A program made the position numbers and the translations under genes. This document shows positions 9,440 through 19,113 of a stretch of 64,000 bases of DNA, piece by piece; positions within the stretch are counted from its first letter, which is position 1, and every line of letters begins with the position of its first letter. The stretch is from Bradyrhizobium zhanjiangense. Its GTDB lineage: Bacteria > Pseudomonadota > Alphaproteobacteria > Rhizobiales > Xanthobacteraceae. Under the pieces are notes generated by a model. It saw nothing but the letters and a program-made list of their open reading frames with translations, did no database searches and had not been told where the DNA came from. The stretch covers positions 7,151,001 to 7,215,000 of the forward strand of contig NZ_CP022221.1 in assembly GCF_004114935.1 (NCBI RefSeq), written 5' to 3'.

Positions 9440-9679
9440 TCAATGTATTCCGGCGAGCCCTTCCGAGCCGATCAACCACACCTCGACGAACTCTTGCGGC
9501 CCCACCTTCGCACCGACCGACACTGGGCTAGTCTCTATCAAATAGACGTGCTGCATGCGAACGCCGTAGCGATGAAGCACTTGGCGTTTTGCCAGCGGCA
9601 CCTCCTTAGCTAGCAAAAGAACGCTCTTGAGTACATCAGGTGGAAGCAGACGCAGTAATCTGTTGCGGACCTCATACAT
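9440..9679 (-). pseudogene. Truncated Crp/Fnr-family regulator (N-terminal 79 residues)
   Basis: It shares most residues with the intact regulator at 3790-4530 from MYEVRNRLLRLLPPD to GSEGLAGI, then meets a stop at the deletion junction. The effector-binding barrel is incomplete and the DNA-binding domain is missing. Its start and upstream palindrome are retained, so a short peptide could still be made. It is unlikely to act as a regulator by itself. Confidence 0.75.
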
Positions 9680-9724
9680 CAGATTGGACGTCCCGATACC
9701 TTCCGAATAATCGGACATCCAAGT

Positions 9725-9738
9725 GTACGTTTTCGTAC
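9725..9738. promoter_or_regulatory. Second copy of the GTACG-N4-CGTAC palindrome
   Basis: Identical to the 14-bp palindrome at 4577, in the same position relative to the regulator start, although the surrounding bases have diverged. Preservation inside a decayed copy supports a functional operator. Confidence 0.5.
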
Positions 9739-9885
9739 TAAAAAAGATGAGAGAGGTTTTCGCATTTGATTCACCGCCTGACGACAACTTTCTCCTGATG
9801 ATGTTAGATCAACTGGCTCGGTGTTTCGTCCCATCAACCGCGGGCACCTTCCAGGCTCACATGAATGAACGCAGATCACATCTTA

Positions 9886-10503
9886 ATGGCTTCCAGCTCC
9901 AGCAAGATCGCGGTGTTCATTGACGGTTCCAATCTTCACTCAACCGCAAAAGCGCTTGGCTTCGATATCGACTACAAGTGTCTGCTTAAGGAATTCGAAA
10001 GCTGGGGGACGCTTGTGCGCGTGTGCTATTACACCGCGATCATTGAGAGCCAGGAATACTCGTCGGTGCGCCCGCTGCTCGACTGGCTGAACTACAACGG
10101 ATTTACCGTGGTGACGAAGGCCACGAAGGAATTCGTAGACGCGAGCGGCCGTCGCAAGGTCAAAAGCAACATCGACCTTGAAATTGCGGTTGACGCGATG
10201 GAGCTCGCAGATCGCATCGACGAAATGGTGTTATGCTCGGGAAACGGTGACTTTCGTCCGCTGGTAGAGGCGGTGCAGCGTCACGGCGTCCGTGTTACCG
10301 TCGTATCCAGCCTCGCTACTCAACCGTCAATGATCGCCGATGAGTTGCGACGGCAGGCCGACGTCTTTTGCGATATATGGGAACTGCAGTCAAGGATCCG
10401 GCGCGATCGTTCCGAACGAGAGCCATCTCGTATTACGCGGGATCAAGCGCCACGGTTGATGCAGCGCGCGATCGCGCGGTCGAGTGATGATGACGAGGAA
10501 TAG
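9886..10503 (+). CDS. NYN-domain (LabA/DUF88-like) protein
   Basis: A 205-residue protein of the PIN-like NYN fold. The first strand carries FIDGSNL with the conserved Asp. Further acidic positions follow in SNIDLEIAVDAMELA and in LCSGNGDFRPLVEAV, which together form the metal-binding site of NYN nucleases. The family acts on RNA or is recruited to RNA-processing complexes; the substrate here is unknown. The C-terminal 40 residues are charged and probably flexible. The ATG at 9886 matches the usual N-terminus; an ATG at 9865 is also possible. It stands alone, followed by a PilZ relic. Confidence 0.85.
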   Translation: MASSSSKIAVFIDGSNLHSTAKALGFDIDYKCLLKEFESWGTLVRVCYYTAIIESQEYSSVRPLLDWLNYNGFTVVTKATKEFVDASGRRKVKSNIDLEIAVDAMELADRIDEMVLCSGNGDFRPLVEAVQRHGVRVTVVSSLATQPSMIADELRRQADVFCDIWELQSRIRRDRSEREPSRITRDQAPRLMQRAIARSSDDDEE

Positions 10504-10554
10504 CGAACGCGCGAAATCGGGTGAAGTACAGAGAAGATCTGTTTCGGACCATCC

Positions 10555-10860
10555 ATGGCTGGAGAAAAAGAACAACAAGGCCGACGGGTCATTTTCGAGT
10601 ACCCGCTACCGGTAAACATGATGGCTATCGACGGCACCTGGCGCCGCAGGTAGCCTTAAAGATGTTTCACAGCGCGATGCGAGACTCCAAATTCAACGTC
10701 GATTGAAGGCCTCACACTGAGTGAATTCTTTCTTCTGCTTTCGTCTACCGGGCTCGCCTATCGGCGATGTCAACTCGTCCGTGTGAACGGCGAAGAGCTG
10801 GAGGTCAGCTTCATACGGAACAAGAACAAGACGAAGGGGACAAGGGACCTTCCGACCTGA
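10555..10860 (+). pseudogene. PilZ-domain protein broken by two frameshifts
   Basis: The three frames together spell a PilZ-like domain. The first gives RRVIFEYPLPVNMMAIDGTW. After a shift near 10650 another gives SLKDVSQRDARLQIQ, matching the conserved D-x-S-x-x-G-A region but with Asp for Gly. After a second shift the third reads SEFFLLLSSTGLAYRRC to a stop at 10860. PilZ domains bind cyclic di-GMP. The two shifts, and the missing glycine in the normally conserved motif, indicate an inactive gene. Confidence 0.65.
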
Positions 10861-11022
10861 AAAGACAATGTCGCGAGCACCCGCAGGGAACGGCGCGCGC
10901 AACACGCACGCGAAGAGCGGAGCATCCCTCGCGGGCGAGCACGACATACCAAGGGAGAGCCAAAAAGGGCGAGCGGCGCTCGGCAACAGACGGTCGCAAT
11001 CCCGGTGAGCTCGAGCACCTCG

Positions 11023-11166
11023 CTAGATCCACCCGATCATCGACAGTGGGAGCGCCCCGCGCGATCCCACATTGCGCTGGGCAGCAAAGCCGATCATCTC
11101 GCGCAGCAGCTCCGCATCAGGGATCTTCTCCACGAGCGTGCGGGGGTTCATCATCTCATCGGTCAT
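11023..11166 (-). pseudogene. N-terminal fragment of an IS256-family transposase
   Basis: The minus-strand frame starting at 11166 reads [20 protein letters not shown] and then [13 protein letters not shown]. This is close to the start of IS256-type mutator transposases as I recall them ([15 protein letters not shown]). It departs from the family after FAAQRN and stops at 11023. No catalytic residues are present. It is the trace of an old insertion sequence. Confidence 0.6.
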
Positions 11167-11299
11167 CGGTTCCTCGAATCAGGTTTGTGTCAGCAACCTG
11201 ACCCTACCGGCGAACTGCCGGTGACCACCGCAAAGCCCCCCCGCTAGGCTCCATGGGAGGGCGCGCGTGCGGACGGCTTTGCTCTACCGAGCTACACCA

Positions 11300-14200
11300 T
11301 CACGGGGACACGCCCTTCTTCGTGGGTATGGAAGCTTCAAAAGTTACGCCTCGTCGCGCATTAGTGAATGCGCGCAACATTCCCCCGTGCGCTTCCACGA
11401 TTGAACGGCAAATTGACAGACCCATTCCCATGCCCGATGTTTTTGTCGTGTAGAACGGCTCAAAGATCCGCTCAATGTCCGCTTGGGTGACACCGGGGCC
11501 CGTATCGCTCACAGCAACGGTAACACTTTCATCGTCGCGCCGACTGGTACTAATGACCAAATCCCTCGGACCGTCATAATTTTCGCTCATCGCCTCGATT
11601 GCATTGAATACGAGGTTTAGCACGACCTGTTGCAGTTGAACCTGATCTCCTTCAACGAGGGGTAGCGTCTCGCAGAGTTGCGTCTGCATAATAACGCCCT
11701 TGCGACTCGCTTCCGCCCGAGAAAGGGCGACGACATCGTGAATTGCCGTATTAATATCAAGTGCCTCCTTTTGCTGCGGTGCTTTTTTGACCAGACTGCG
11801 AATGCGATCAAGGACATCGTTCGCCCGAATTCCGCCCTGTCGGATACGGGAGAATACCTGACGTGCCTCGTCGACTTTCGGATCGGCGCCCCCCAAAAAG
11901 CGCTGCCCCGCGTCCGCAAGTGTGATAGTCGCGGCGAGAGGCTGCTTCACCTCGTGACTGATCATCGCCAGGAGTTGCCCCATGGTCGTCAGCCGGTTTG
12001 CATGGGCAAGCGCCGATTGCACTTCCCGGTATCGCGACTCGCTTTCGCTGGCTTCAGCTTCAGCGCGCTTTTGCTCAGTCAGGTCCAGCACGAAGGCAAC
12101 ACCTTCGTCCATACTCCCTTCGAAGTTGGCGATGCCCAGCAATACCGGGACACGGCGGCCGTCTTTGCGAAAAAGCTCCTTCTCGAATGGAGGTAACGTT
12201 CCGTCGCGTTTCAGCTTGGAATCCCAAATCTGCTCGTCACGTTCGGCCCAATCCGGAGGAGTCAGATCTGTCCACCGCACTTCGCCGAACTGAAAGTCAT
12301 CGCGGTCGCATCCGACGATCTGAAGAAATGCGTCATTGGCTTCAGTGATGGTGCCTTGGCTTCCGTAAATGAAAATTCCGATGATATTGGCGTCCACGAG
12401 ACGCCGGATCCTGCTTTCGCGTTCGAACAAATCGCGGTACAGTCGGGCGTTCTCCAGCGTGATCGCCGCCTGCGATGCAAGCAGCTTGAGCACGGGAATC
12501 CGGCTAAATGCGAAGATTCCCGGGCCCAGGTGATTTTCGAGGTATATGGCTCCGATCAGATTGGCTTGGTTGACCAGCGGAAGGCACAACACCGAGAGTG
12601 CTTGGTGCGCGTTAATATAAGGGTCGGCGGAAAACGAAACGTCCGACACAGCATCGTCGAGTAAAACATTGCGCCTTGTGCGCGCAACGTAGTTGAGAAC
12701 CGATTCGGGCAAGGTCGTATCGTTTATGGGCTCATCACAGAGCCTCACCGTGACCGAGTCGCTCGAGGTGACGGCTTCGGCCTGGACATTTAAACCCGTC
12801 TTTCGCCAAAGCATCAGCAGACCACGTGCAGCACCGGTATGCTCCATCGCCATTCGCATGATCGTGTCGATCAATTTCTCGAAGTCCATTTCGACTGATA
12901 GCGCTTTTGACAACTTAAGCACAGTGCCGAGATCCAGACTTTCGACAGTCGCGCCGAAAGTAGTGTCGAGTGAGGTGATGGTTTCGTGTGCAACTAGATG
13001 CGGATGCGACTCCTCGAGCTGGCGGACCTTGATGTTGGCACCCCAACGAAGGTAGCAGCAGCGGGCGTTGCGCAGATAGGCGTGTGAGACAATCTCCACG
13101 CCGCGGTCAGTGTAAAAGCGCGCAGCGAGTTCGCTGGCAAGGCCCTCGTTGTGCGGAAAGCGGTTCAACTGCGCGGCGCGAATCGCCTTTTCGAAAAGGC
13201 GTTCCGCGTCGAGGTCTCGTCCCTCGAGGCGCGCTATCTCCGCACCGACGAGCGCGGCCCGATCCTCGAAGTTTTCCGGTCCATTCCGCGCCCAGATCTC
13301 GAGCTGATGATGATGAGCAGCAATTGTTTCGCACAGCTGCTGCCGTTCTTCGATCGGCTTACCGGTCAGCGACGCGCAGAGCGCAAGCGCCGCATAAAAA
13401 TGAAAGTCCGCTTCCTCGAGAAAAAGCGGGGATGTCCAGAGCAGCGTGCGTGCTTTTGATAGCGCATCGATCGCGGCCGTATAATCCCCGATGAGATAAC
13501 GCAGCTGCAATTTGCGAATCCAGTACCAGCACTGAGCGATAGCCAAGGCAGGGCTGTTCGAAAGGTATTGCTCGACCTGGTGCTCGTCCATGTCCTCATA
13601 GCCGAGGGAAGCAGGTTGTTTACCTGACCTGCGTAACGCCTTGATCAATGCAAGTTGAGTCGCGATGATGTGTTCGACGAGCCCAAAGCGTGCGTTTCGC
13701 ACGAAATGGAGTCCCCACTCGGCTTCGCGCTCGGCATGGTCCAATGGGTCGCCGGCAAAGAGAAGATGCGAATTCAGGTTGTTCCGAGCGTACGAGGCAT
13801 ACAGCAGGTCTCCAATATTGTTTGCATCCGTGAAACCGCGGTGGATCAAGGCATTACTCGACCGCACGTGCTTGATCCAGCGGAGGCCGGTGAACACAAA
13901 CACCAAAATCGTCGACGCACGGAATCGCCTGTTTTCCTGCCGTTCGATGAGGTCGAACCCCACTTGACCAAGCCGGAAGCCCGCGTCGTACTGACCGTAA
14001 CGTGGGCCGGCAACGCGCGCGAACATTACATAGGCAAAACACGACGTATCGCTATTGCCATGCGCGAGACTGATGCTTACTGCCCTGCAGACTGCTAATG
14101 ACGCGAGGTTCAGGTCCGTGAACATGGCAGGTGTCTGCGCCTTGATTAATACTTCCATGACAGCCAGCGATGTTGGATCCTCCATGGATGGGGCCCTGAG

Positions 14201-16816
14201 GATCTCATCAATAGGCCGGCTGTTCAGAATATGCAGGATCTGGTCGTACTCCCGGCGCACCTCCTCGTCCGCAGGATGGGCAGACCAGTGAATGCCTTCG
14301 TGCGCCAGGAAGTCCAGCGCGATACCAATCGCACAATCGCTCTGGCCATTTGCGGTGCAAATATCCATCCTCAGGCAGGTGACGGCGGCGCGCTCTTTTG
14401 TACCGACGGCAAGGATGTTCAACCTCTCGAGGCGCGCGTCCGCGGCCAGTAGTTCACCCGTCAGAAATTCGCATTCTGCACGCTCGAATTCGAGTGCGTA
14501 TGTCAAATCGCGTAGACGAAGCTGACTATTCTCCTCTAATAGAGCGGCCCCCGCGATAAGGTATTTAAGTGCAGAAGTGTGAGCTGACGATGCTTTGGCA
14601 CGCCGGGCGGCGATCAGATTAAGGTTAGCCAGTCGCTCGCGTTCCTCGCCCGTCACGATATGACTGACGGCCCGATTGAGTTGCCCGACTATGTCGAAGA
14701 TCGCTTTCTCGAGATGCGCCGCGGGAGTATGTGCAACGAGAAGTCTTCCTATTTGCAGGTGCTTTTGTGCGCGTGTTTGCTCGGGTATGAGCGAGTACGC
14801 GGCCTCCTGTATCCGATCGTGGACGAACTGGTACTTATCCGGCAAGCGTTCTATAAGTTCGAACCGGCATGCTTCCCATAGATCCGCATCCACATCTTTT
14901 TCAGTTGACTGTCGAATTCTGGAAATGACCAGAACATCTCCCGTGTTGCCCAGACATGCAAGCTCCTGTAGCGCCTCCTTGCACGAGTCCGGAAGACGCT
15001 TGATTTTTTCGACCAGCAATTCAATGACGTTCTCCGTGTGCCGCGACGCCTGACTCTTTTCGACATCCCACTGCCAAGATCCCGAAGCGCGATCGGGAAC
15101 AATCGCGTTGCGATCGACCAGAGCATTCAAGAACTGACCCACGAAGAATGGATTACCATTAGTCTTCGTATGCACTAGGCGCGCAAGCGATGCGGCGCGT
15201 TCGAGACCGCAGTGCAGCGCATCCGCTATTAACTGCGCTAGATGATGGTGCTCAAGGGCATCGACACGAATCTCAGTGACTGCGGTTCCTGCATCGCTCA
15301 TTGATTTCAGCGTCCGTGAAAGCGGATGAAGCGCGTCGACCTCATTTTCGCGGAAGGCACCGATTAAGAGCATATGACGCGGGTCTAGCCGCGTTGTCAT
15401 ATCCTCAATGAGGTCCAGCGTCGCAGCATCGAGCCATTGCAGATCGTCGAGAAAAAGCACTAGCGGATGTTCCGGTCTCGCAAAAACCGCGACGAACCGA
15501 CGAAATACAAGCTGAAAGCGACCTTTTTCCTGTTGAGGAGGGAGTTCTGGTACTACCGGTTGCTCACCGATAATGTGCTCGAGTTCAGGCACGAGATCGG
15601 TAATGAGCCTGCCGTTTGGTCCGATTGATTCCAGAAAAGCGTTGCGCCATCCTCGTAACTCGTTCTCGGTTTTCCCGAGCAATTGGCGTACAAGCCCCTG
15701 GAAGGCCTGTGCCAATGTCGAGTACGGAATATCTCGCCTCCGCTCGTCGAACTTTCCTGATGCAAATTGTGCATGCGTTGACATCACGACCTTACGTAGT
15801 TCTCCAACAATCGCAGACTTGCCTATACCGGAGCCCCCGGATACTACTACCAGCTCGGGAGCGCCGCTCCGGACGACGCGATGAAAAGCCGTCGTAAGCG
15901 TTCCGATTTGCTCCTCTCTGCCATATAACTTCTCAGGGATGAGCAGACGGTCTGACAAATCTAGCTCTGCTAGCGGAAACGGAACGACCTGGTAATTCGT
16001 TTCAAATTCCACAAGACAGCGCCGTAGGTCATGTTCGAGACCGACTGCCGTCTGGTATCGATGCTCCGCGGGTTTCGCGAGCAGCTTCATGATGACATTC
16101 GAAACTTGGGCCGGAATGTCAGCTAGTCCCTGTTCTGGAGGTACTGGCGTTCGCGCTATATGGCAGTGAATCCACTCGCCAGCTTCTGACGCTTTAAATG
16201 GGAGCGTGCCCGTTAACATGCGATAGAGGATCACACCGAGCGAGTACAAGTCACTACGCGCATCAACGGAACGATTCATGCGGCCGGTTTGTTCCGGCGC
16301 CATGTAGGCAAGAGTGCCCGCGACATATTCGGGCAGTTCGGACATACGTCGCGTGCGCTGTAGCTGTGTCGCGATTCCGAATCCGGTCAGCCGGACATGC
16401 TCCTCGCCGAGCGCAATGAAAATATGCACGGGCTTCAGGTCTCTATGGACAAGCCCCTGTTGATGAACACCAGCGAGCGCCTCAGTCAACTTGATGGCGA
16501 GCCGCAAGAAGCGGCCAAGCTCAAATGGTGCCTCGAGCAGAGCCTCGAGAGGTTCCTCGCCATTGTCCTCGAGGAGCAATGCAACGCGCCCACTTCGATT
16601 GATGAGCGAGAGAGGGCAAAGCGCCCAGGCGGCGTCAAGCCGATCTTTTAATTCATATTCATGAGAGAGACGGGCCAGGCTGTCAGCGGATGGGATCGCG
16701 TCCAAGTTGCTAACGGTGAAAACGCTCGTTTGCTCGCCATTGCTGTTTGTTCGCCATTCTCGACAGAATATGCGTTCGCCGTCTCTCCATAGGACATCTA
16801 TTCCATTGTTTCTCAC
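11300..16816 (-). CDS. Kinase-like / AAA ATPase / GAF / PAS / histidine kinase fusion, 1838 residues
   Basis: A giant sensor with domains in order. A protein-kinase-like domain spans about 40-275 (HRDLKP at 124-129, APEQTGRM, SDLYSLGVILYRMLTG). An AAA/NACHT-type ATPase spans about 295-560, with Walker A GGSGIGKS at 327-334 and Walker B LVLFLDDLQW. A long helical region of TPR character runs from about 560 to 1290. A GAF domain covers 1296-1465 and a PAS domain 1470-1580. The histidine kinase core has SHEVKQPL (His1621), an N-box NLVFNAIEA, SDTGPG and GMGMGL. This is the trifunctional Ser/Thr-kinase/ATPase/histidine-kinase architecture. The kinase-like domain has His131 where the catalytic-loop Asn belongs and GFG (145-147) in place of DFG, so it is probably a pseudokinase. 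The start is a GTG at 16816. No cognate receiver is fused. Confidence 0.9.
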   Translation of the reverse strand: MRNNGIDVLWRDGERIFCREWRTNSNGEQTSVFTVSNLDAIPSADSLARLSHEYELKDRLDAAWALCPLSLINRSGRVALLLEDNGEEPLEALLEAPFELGRFLRLAIKLTEALAGVHQQGLVHRDLKPVHIFIALGEEHVRLTGFGIATQLQRTRRMSELPEYVAGTLAYMAPEQTGRMNRSVDARSDLYSLGVILYRMLTGTLPFKASEAGEWIHCHIARTPVPPEQGLADIPAQVSNVIMKLLAKPAEHRYQTAVGLEHDLRRCLVEFETNYQVVPFPLAELDLSDRLLIPEKLYGREEQIGTLTTAFHRVVRSGAPELVVVSGGSGIGKSAIVGELRKVVMSTHAQFASGKFDERRRDIPYSTLAQAFQGLVRQLLGKTENELRGWRNAFLESIGPNGRLITDLVPELEHIIGEQPVVPELPPQQEKGRFQLVFRRFVAVFARPEHPLVLFLDDLQWLDAATLDLIEDMTTRLDPRHMLLIGAFRENEVDALHPLSRTLKSMSDAGTAVTEIRVDALEHHHLAQLIADALHCGLERAASLARLVHTKTNGNPFFVGQFLNALVDRNAIVPDRASGSWQWDVEKSQASRHTENVIELLVEKIKRLPDSCKEALQELACLGNTGDVLVISRIRQSTEKDVDADLWEACRFELIERLPDKYQFVHDRIQEAAYSLIPEQTRAQKHLQIGRLLVAHTPAAHLEKAIFDIVGQLNRAVSHIVTGEERERLANLNLIAARRAKASSAHTSALKYLIAGAALLEENSQLRLRDLTYALEFERAECEFLTGELLAADARLERLNILAVGTKERAAVTCLRMDICTANGQSDCAIGIALDFLAHEGIHWSAHPADEEVRREYDQILHILNSRPIDEILRAPSMEDPTSLAVMEVLIKAQTPAMFTDLNLASLAVCRAVSISLAHGNSDTSCFAYVMFARVAGPRYGQYDAGFRLGQVGFDLIERQENRRFRASTILVFVFTGLRWIKHVRSSNALIHRGFTDANNIGDLLYASYARNNLNSHLLFAGDPLDHAEREAEWGLHFVRNARFGLVEHIIATQLALIKALRRSGKQPASLGYEDMDEHQVEQYLSNSPALAIAQCWYWIRKLQLRYLIGDYTAAIDALSKARTLLWTSPLFLEEADFHFYAALALCASLTGKPIEERQQLCETIAAHHHQLEIWARNGPENFEDRAALVGAEIARLEGRDLDAERLFEKAIRAAQLNRFPHNEGLASELAARFYTDRGVEIVSHAYLRNARCCYLRWGANIKVRQLEESHPHLVAHETITSLDTTFGATVESLDLGTVLKLSKALSVEMDFEKLIDTIMRMAMEHTGAARGLLMLWRKTGLNVQAEAVTSSDSVTVRLCDEPINDTTLPESVLNYVARTRRNVLLDDAVSDVSFSADPYINAHQALSVLCLPLVNQANLIGAIYLENHLGPGIFAFSRIPVLKLLASQAAITLENARLYRDLFERESRIRRLVDANIIGIFIYGSQGTITEANDAFLQIVGCDRDDFQFGEVRWTDLTPPDWAERDEQIWDSKLKRDGTLPPFEKELFRKDGRRVPVLLGIANFEGSMDEGVAFVLDLTEQKRAEAEASESESRYREVQSALAHANRLTTMGQLLAMISHEVKQPLAATITLADAGQRFLGGADPKVDEARQVFSRIRQGGIRANDVLDRIRSLVKKAPQQKEALDINTAIHDVVALSRAEASRKGVIMQTQLCETLPLVEGDQVQLQQVVLNLVFNAIEAMSENYDGPRDLVISTSRRDDESVTVAVSDTGPGVTQADIERIFEPFYTTKTSGMGMGLSICRSIVEAHGGMLRAFTNARRGVTFEASIPTKKGVSP

Positions 16817-16840
16817 TGTCGATCTCGTTCGCTCGAGATA

Positions 16841-17360
16841 TTAACTCATCATCGGTCCACGGCCATCGGAGGCGTTGCCGTAGAGGCCAAGCCAGAGCTG
16901 TACCGTGTAGGAGACGGCCAGGGCGCCCGCAAAGCGCAGCGCAACTCCGGAGATCATCGATCTCGCAAACGCCAGCTCGACCAGAAAACCAATGGGCCCA
17001 TAGATCGTCATGTGAGGCCGCATGACATCCTTCAGGAACCTACGATGAAACTCGAACGCAACATTAGTTGATTCCCGCTCGATCCAGTATTGCAGACCAT
17101 CGGACGCCGGCGGCGGCAGCTTCCATAACATGCCCTGAAACCACATGCAGCGATGAGACCCTGACGACCCAGACACCCAGATGACGGCCGGTGCGTCGCG
17201 TTAGATCGTTCTGCAAATTTCGCACGGCCATCCCGAAGGCGGCAATCGTGAGCACCCAGAACAGCGCCAGGATCACGTAGCGCCAGCCCCTTGATGCAAA
17301 TAGTCGTTGGTGTTTCCGGTCAGGAAAACACCTGAGATCAATGAAGGGATTGGCGGGCAT
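16841..17360 (-). pseudogene. DoxX-like membrane protein with a frameshift
   Basis: The first frame starts at 17360 and contains a hydrophobic helix (YVILALFWVLTIAAFGMAV). Near 17155 the frame changes, and the second reads CMWFQGMLWKLPPP, then GLQYWIERE and LVELAFARSMISGVALRF, ending at 16841. The WLQGxLWKLPP and helix pattern matches the DoxX / thiosulfate:quinone oxidoreductase-like family. A single indel separates the halves. If the shift is an assembly error the gene is an intact protein of about 170 residues with four helices. Confidence 0.6.
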
Positions 17361-17509
17361 GCGCGGTCTCTCACCTGATGGAGTAGCTTCTCTATGTATC
17401 GCTCAATCGAATCGTTACTCCGCACATCGGTTGACAGGCAACGCATACCGCCAAAGGGACCAGTGCGCCTAAAACCCGGACAATCAATCACTCAAACGAC
17501 GACCAGTGT

Positions 17510-17831
17510 TCACTGCGCGTCCAGCCAGTCTTCGGGTCCCGTGAGTTTGCCAACCCATCGGTCAAGGTAAGCCGGAACGATTTCCCATCGACATCCGCGG
17601 ACTGCAACTTCCCATTGGTTATGGAATCGATGACAGTATGTTTCGCATCACCAGGCCAGTTGTTGGCTGACCACCCGGATCTCCTGCGTTATTCTCTAAA
17701 CCGATCCAGTTGCAGGAGCGCCTGATATCATCTGGGTCGATCTCGTAGCTTGCGAACCCCAGTCTTTCCGTCACATTTTGAGGCCGTTTCCGCGCCATCC
17801 ACAGCCGGCGCCACGACAAACGGCTACGCAA
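17510..17831 (-). pseudogene. Unrecognised coding relic
   Basis: Two overlapping minus-strand frames look coding in succession. The first contains VTERLGFASYEIDPDD. The second, after a shift near 17635, contains CRWEIVPAYLDRWVGKL and GPEDWLDAQ before a stop at 17510. I do not recognise the family. Amino-acid composition and the joined length suggest a broken gene rather than chance frames. Confidence 0.3.
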
Positions 17832-18049
17832 GCAGCGACTTTCTCCTACTTTTGAAAGCCGGGACTCCCCGACCTAGTCGCTGGAACAATTAAGGGGCTC
17901 GTAGCGCGTCTATGCCGCAATCCGAATATGTGAGCGGGAATTCGTACTCCGCCAGTGGACGGAAGTCGGGAAACGGGCCGCATGACGGGCAGTCGTATCG
18001 AAATGATAGCGACGAGGCTATAGCGCTAAAGGCCGTGCGTCGCTCTACC

Positions 18050-19027
18050 CTAAGCGGTGATGCGGACGACTTCCGGGTCACGTTGACGTCGGGGCATGGC
18101 GGTGAACGGACCTGTCTTTGGCGCGATCCGCGCCTGCGCCTTTGTCAGCAGCGTCTGCCAATCGAATCGCCTGCAGATCTTTATGAAAGCGTCGAGCGCA
18201 GGCGAATATTGACGTCCCCCGACAACAAAGAGCTCAACAGTGTGTTTGAAGTCGAAGTCCGCGATAGGACGGACGACAGCATCCGGCAGTGCTGGCGCGT
18301 GCTCTGGGGTTAGCATAACGCCAAGGTTTGCGCTAACTAGGTGCTGCAGGTGCTGCAGCCCTTGCGCGCGGTGCCCGGGCTGTGCGACCTGCCCCTCGCA
18401 CAGCTGCTCGCGGAACGCACGGTAGATCTCGCAGTCAATCGCTTCAAGCCATTTTGCGGACCGCAGATCCTTCAGGCTAATGGCGGCCTCCTCTGCCATC
18501 CGGCTCCCCTCGGCGCATGCGACAAAGACTCTCTCGCGGAATAAGCTGAAACGCTCGATACGTTCGGGCGTTGGCCCAATGCAGCTGCTACCCAGAGCGG
18601 CACTGACGTCGTCGCTCAGTAAGCCTTCGAAGACGTTAGAGGATTCAGCATCGACCAGATCGACTTGGAGGCCCGGTAGCTGGGTCGTGAGCGCCGCGAT
18701 CGGTTGCGCCAGGATCGACGCCGAGATCATCGGTGTCAGGGCCACCCGGAGTGTGGCGACCTTCTTCCGCTTGAATTTTTTAGCATTGGCGCGAGCCTCC
18801 TCGACGGCGAGCAGCGTCCGCTCCAGCGTGGGCAGCATTAGCTTTCCAAGGTCTGTTAACTGGCTGAGGTGCCTTTCACGGAAAACCAGTGCGCCACCAA
18901 GTTCGTACTCCAGCTTCTGAATTGACTTGGTCAGCGCAGGTTGGGAGACGTTGCACTGTTCGGCCGCCCGAGTAAAGTTCATGCACTTGGCAAGGGCTAC
19001 GAAATACCGAATTTGGTGAAATTCCAT
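18050..19027 (-). CDS. LysR-family transcriptional regulator
   Basis: A 325-residue regulator with a canonical N-terminal winged helix-turn-helix (FVALAKCMNFTRAAEQCNVSQ, then PALTKSIQKLEYELGGALVF) and a C-terminal effector domain. It resembles the CynR/HcaR-like branch that begins MEFHQIRYF. The C-terminal 25 residues are basic and longer than usual. It is the third gene of a minus-strand run with two response regulators, so it may belong to the same signalling operon. The target is unknown. Confidence 0.9.
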   Translation of the reverse strand: MEFHQIRYFVALAKCMNFTRAAEQCNVSQPALTKSIQKLEYELGGALVFRERHLSQLTDLGKLMLPTLERTLLAVEEARANAKKFKRKKVATLRVALTPMISASILAQPIAALTTQLPGLQVDLVDAESSNVFEGLLSDDVSAALGSSCIGPTPERIERFSLFRERVFVACAEGSRMAEEAAISLKDLRSAKWLEAIDCEIYRAFREQLCEGQVAQPGHRAQGLQHLQHLVSANLGVMLTPEHAPALPDAVVRPIADFDFKHTVELFVVGGRQYSPALDAFIKICRRFDWQTLLTKAQARIAPKTGPFTAMPRRQRDPEVVRITA

Positions 19028-19113
19028 GGCGGCTCCTTATTTCTTCAGCTAGCCCGTCAAGGGGGCTATCGTCAGGGGACTTCGTTCGCCAACGAGATCC
19101 GGCTGGACGTCCG

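Larger units (their letters stand above)
9395..9738 (-). repeat. Diverged, internally deleted copy of the 3.3-4.6 kb segment
   Basis: Bases 9395-9437 match about 3282-3325 (the 3' part of the 88-residue gene). The match then jumps to about 4291 and continues to 4590, covering the 5' third of the Crp/Fnr gene, its leader and the GTACG palindrome. Roughly 970 bases present in the first copy are absent, with the junction at AATGTATTCC. Divergence between copies shows this is not recent. Confidence 0.8.

Noticed and set aside
11268..11310. tRNA-like D-arm on the minus strand (TGTAGCTCGGTAGAGCA)
   Set aside because: No matching anticodon stem, T-arm or acceptor stem follows; at most a fragment, possibly an old integration scar.
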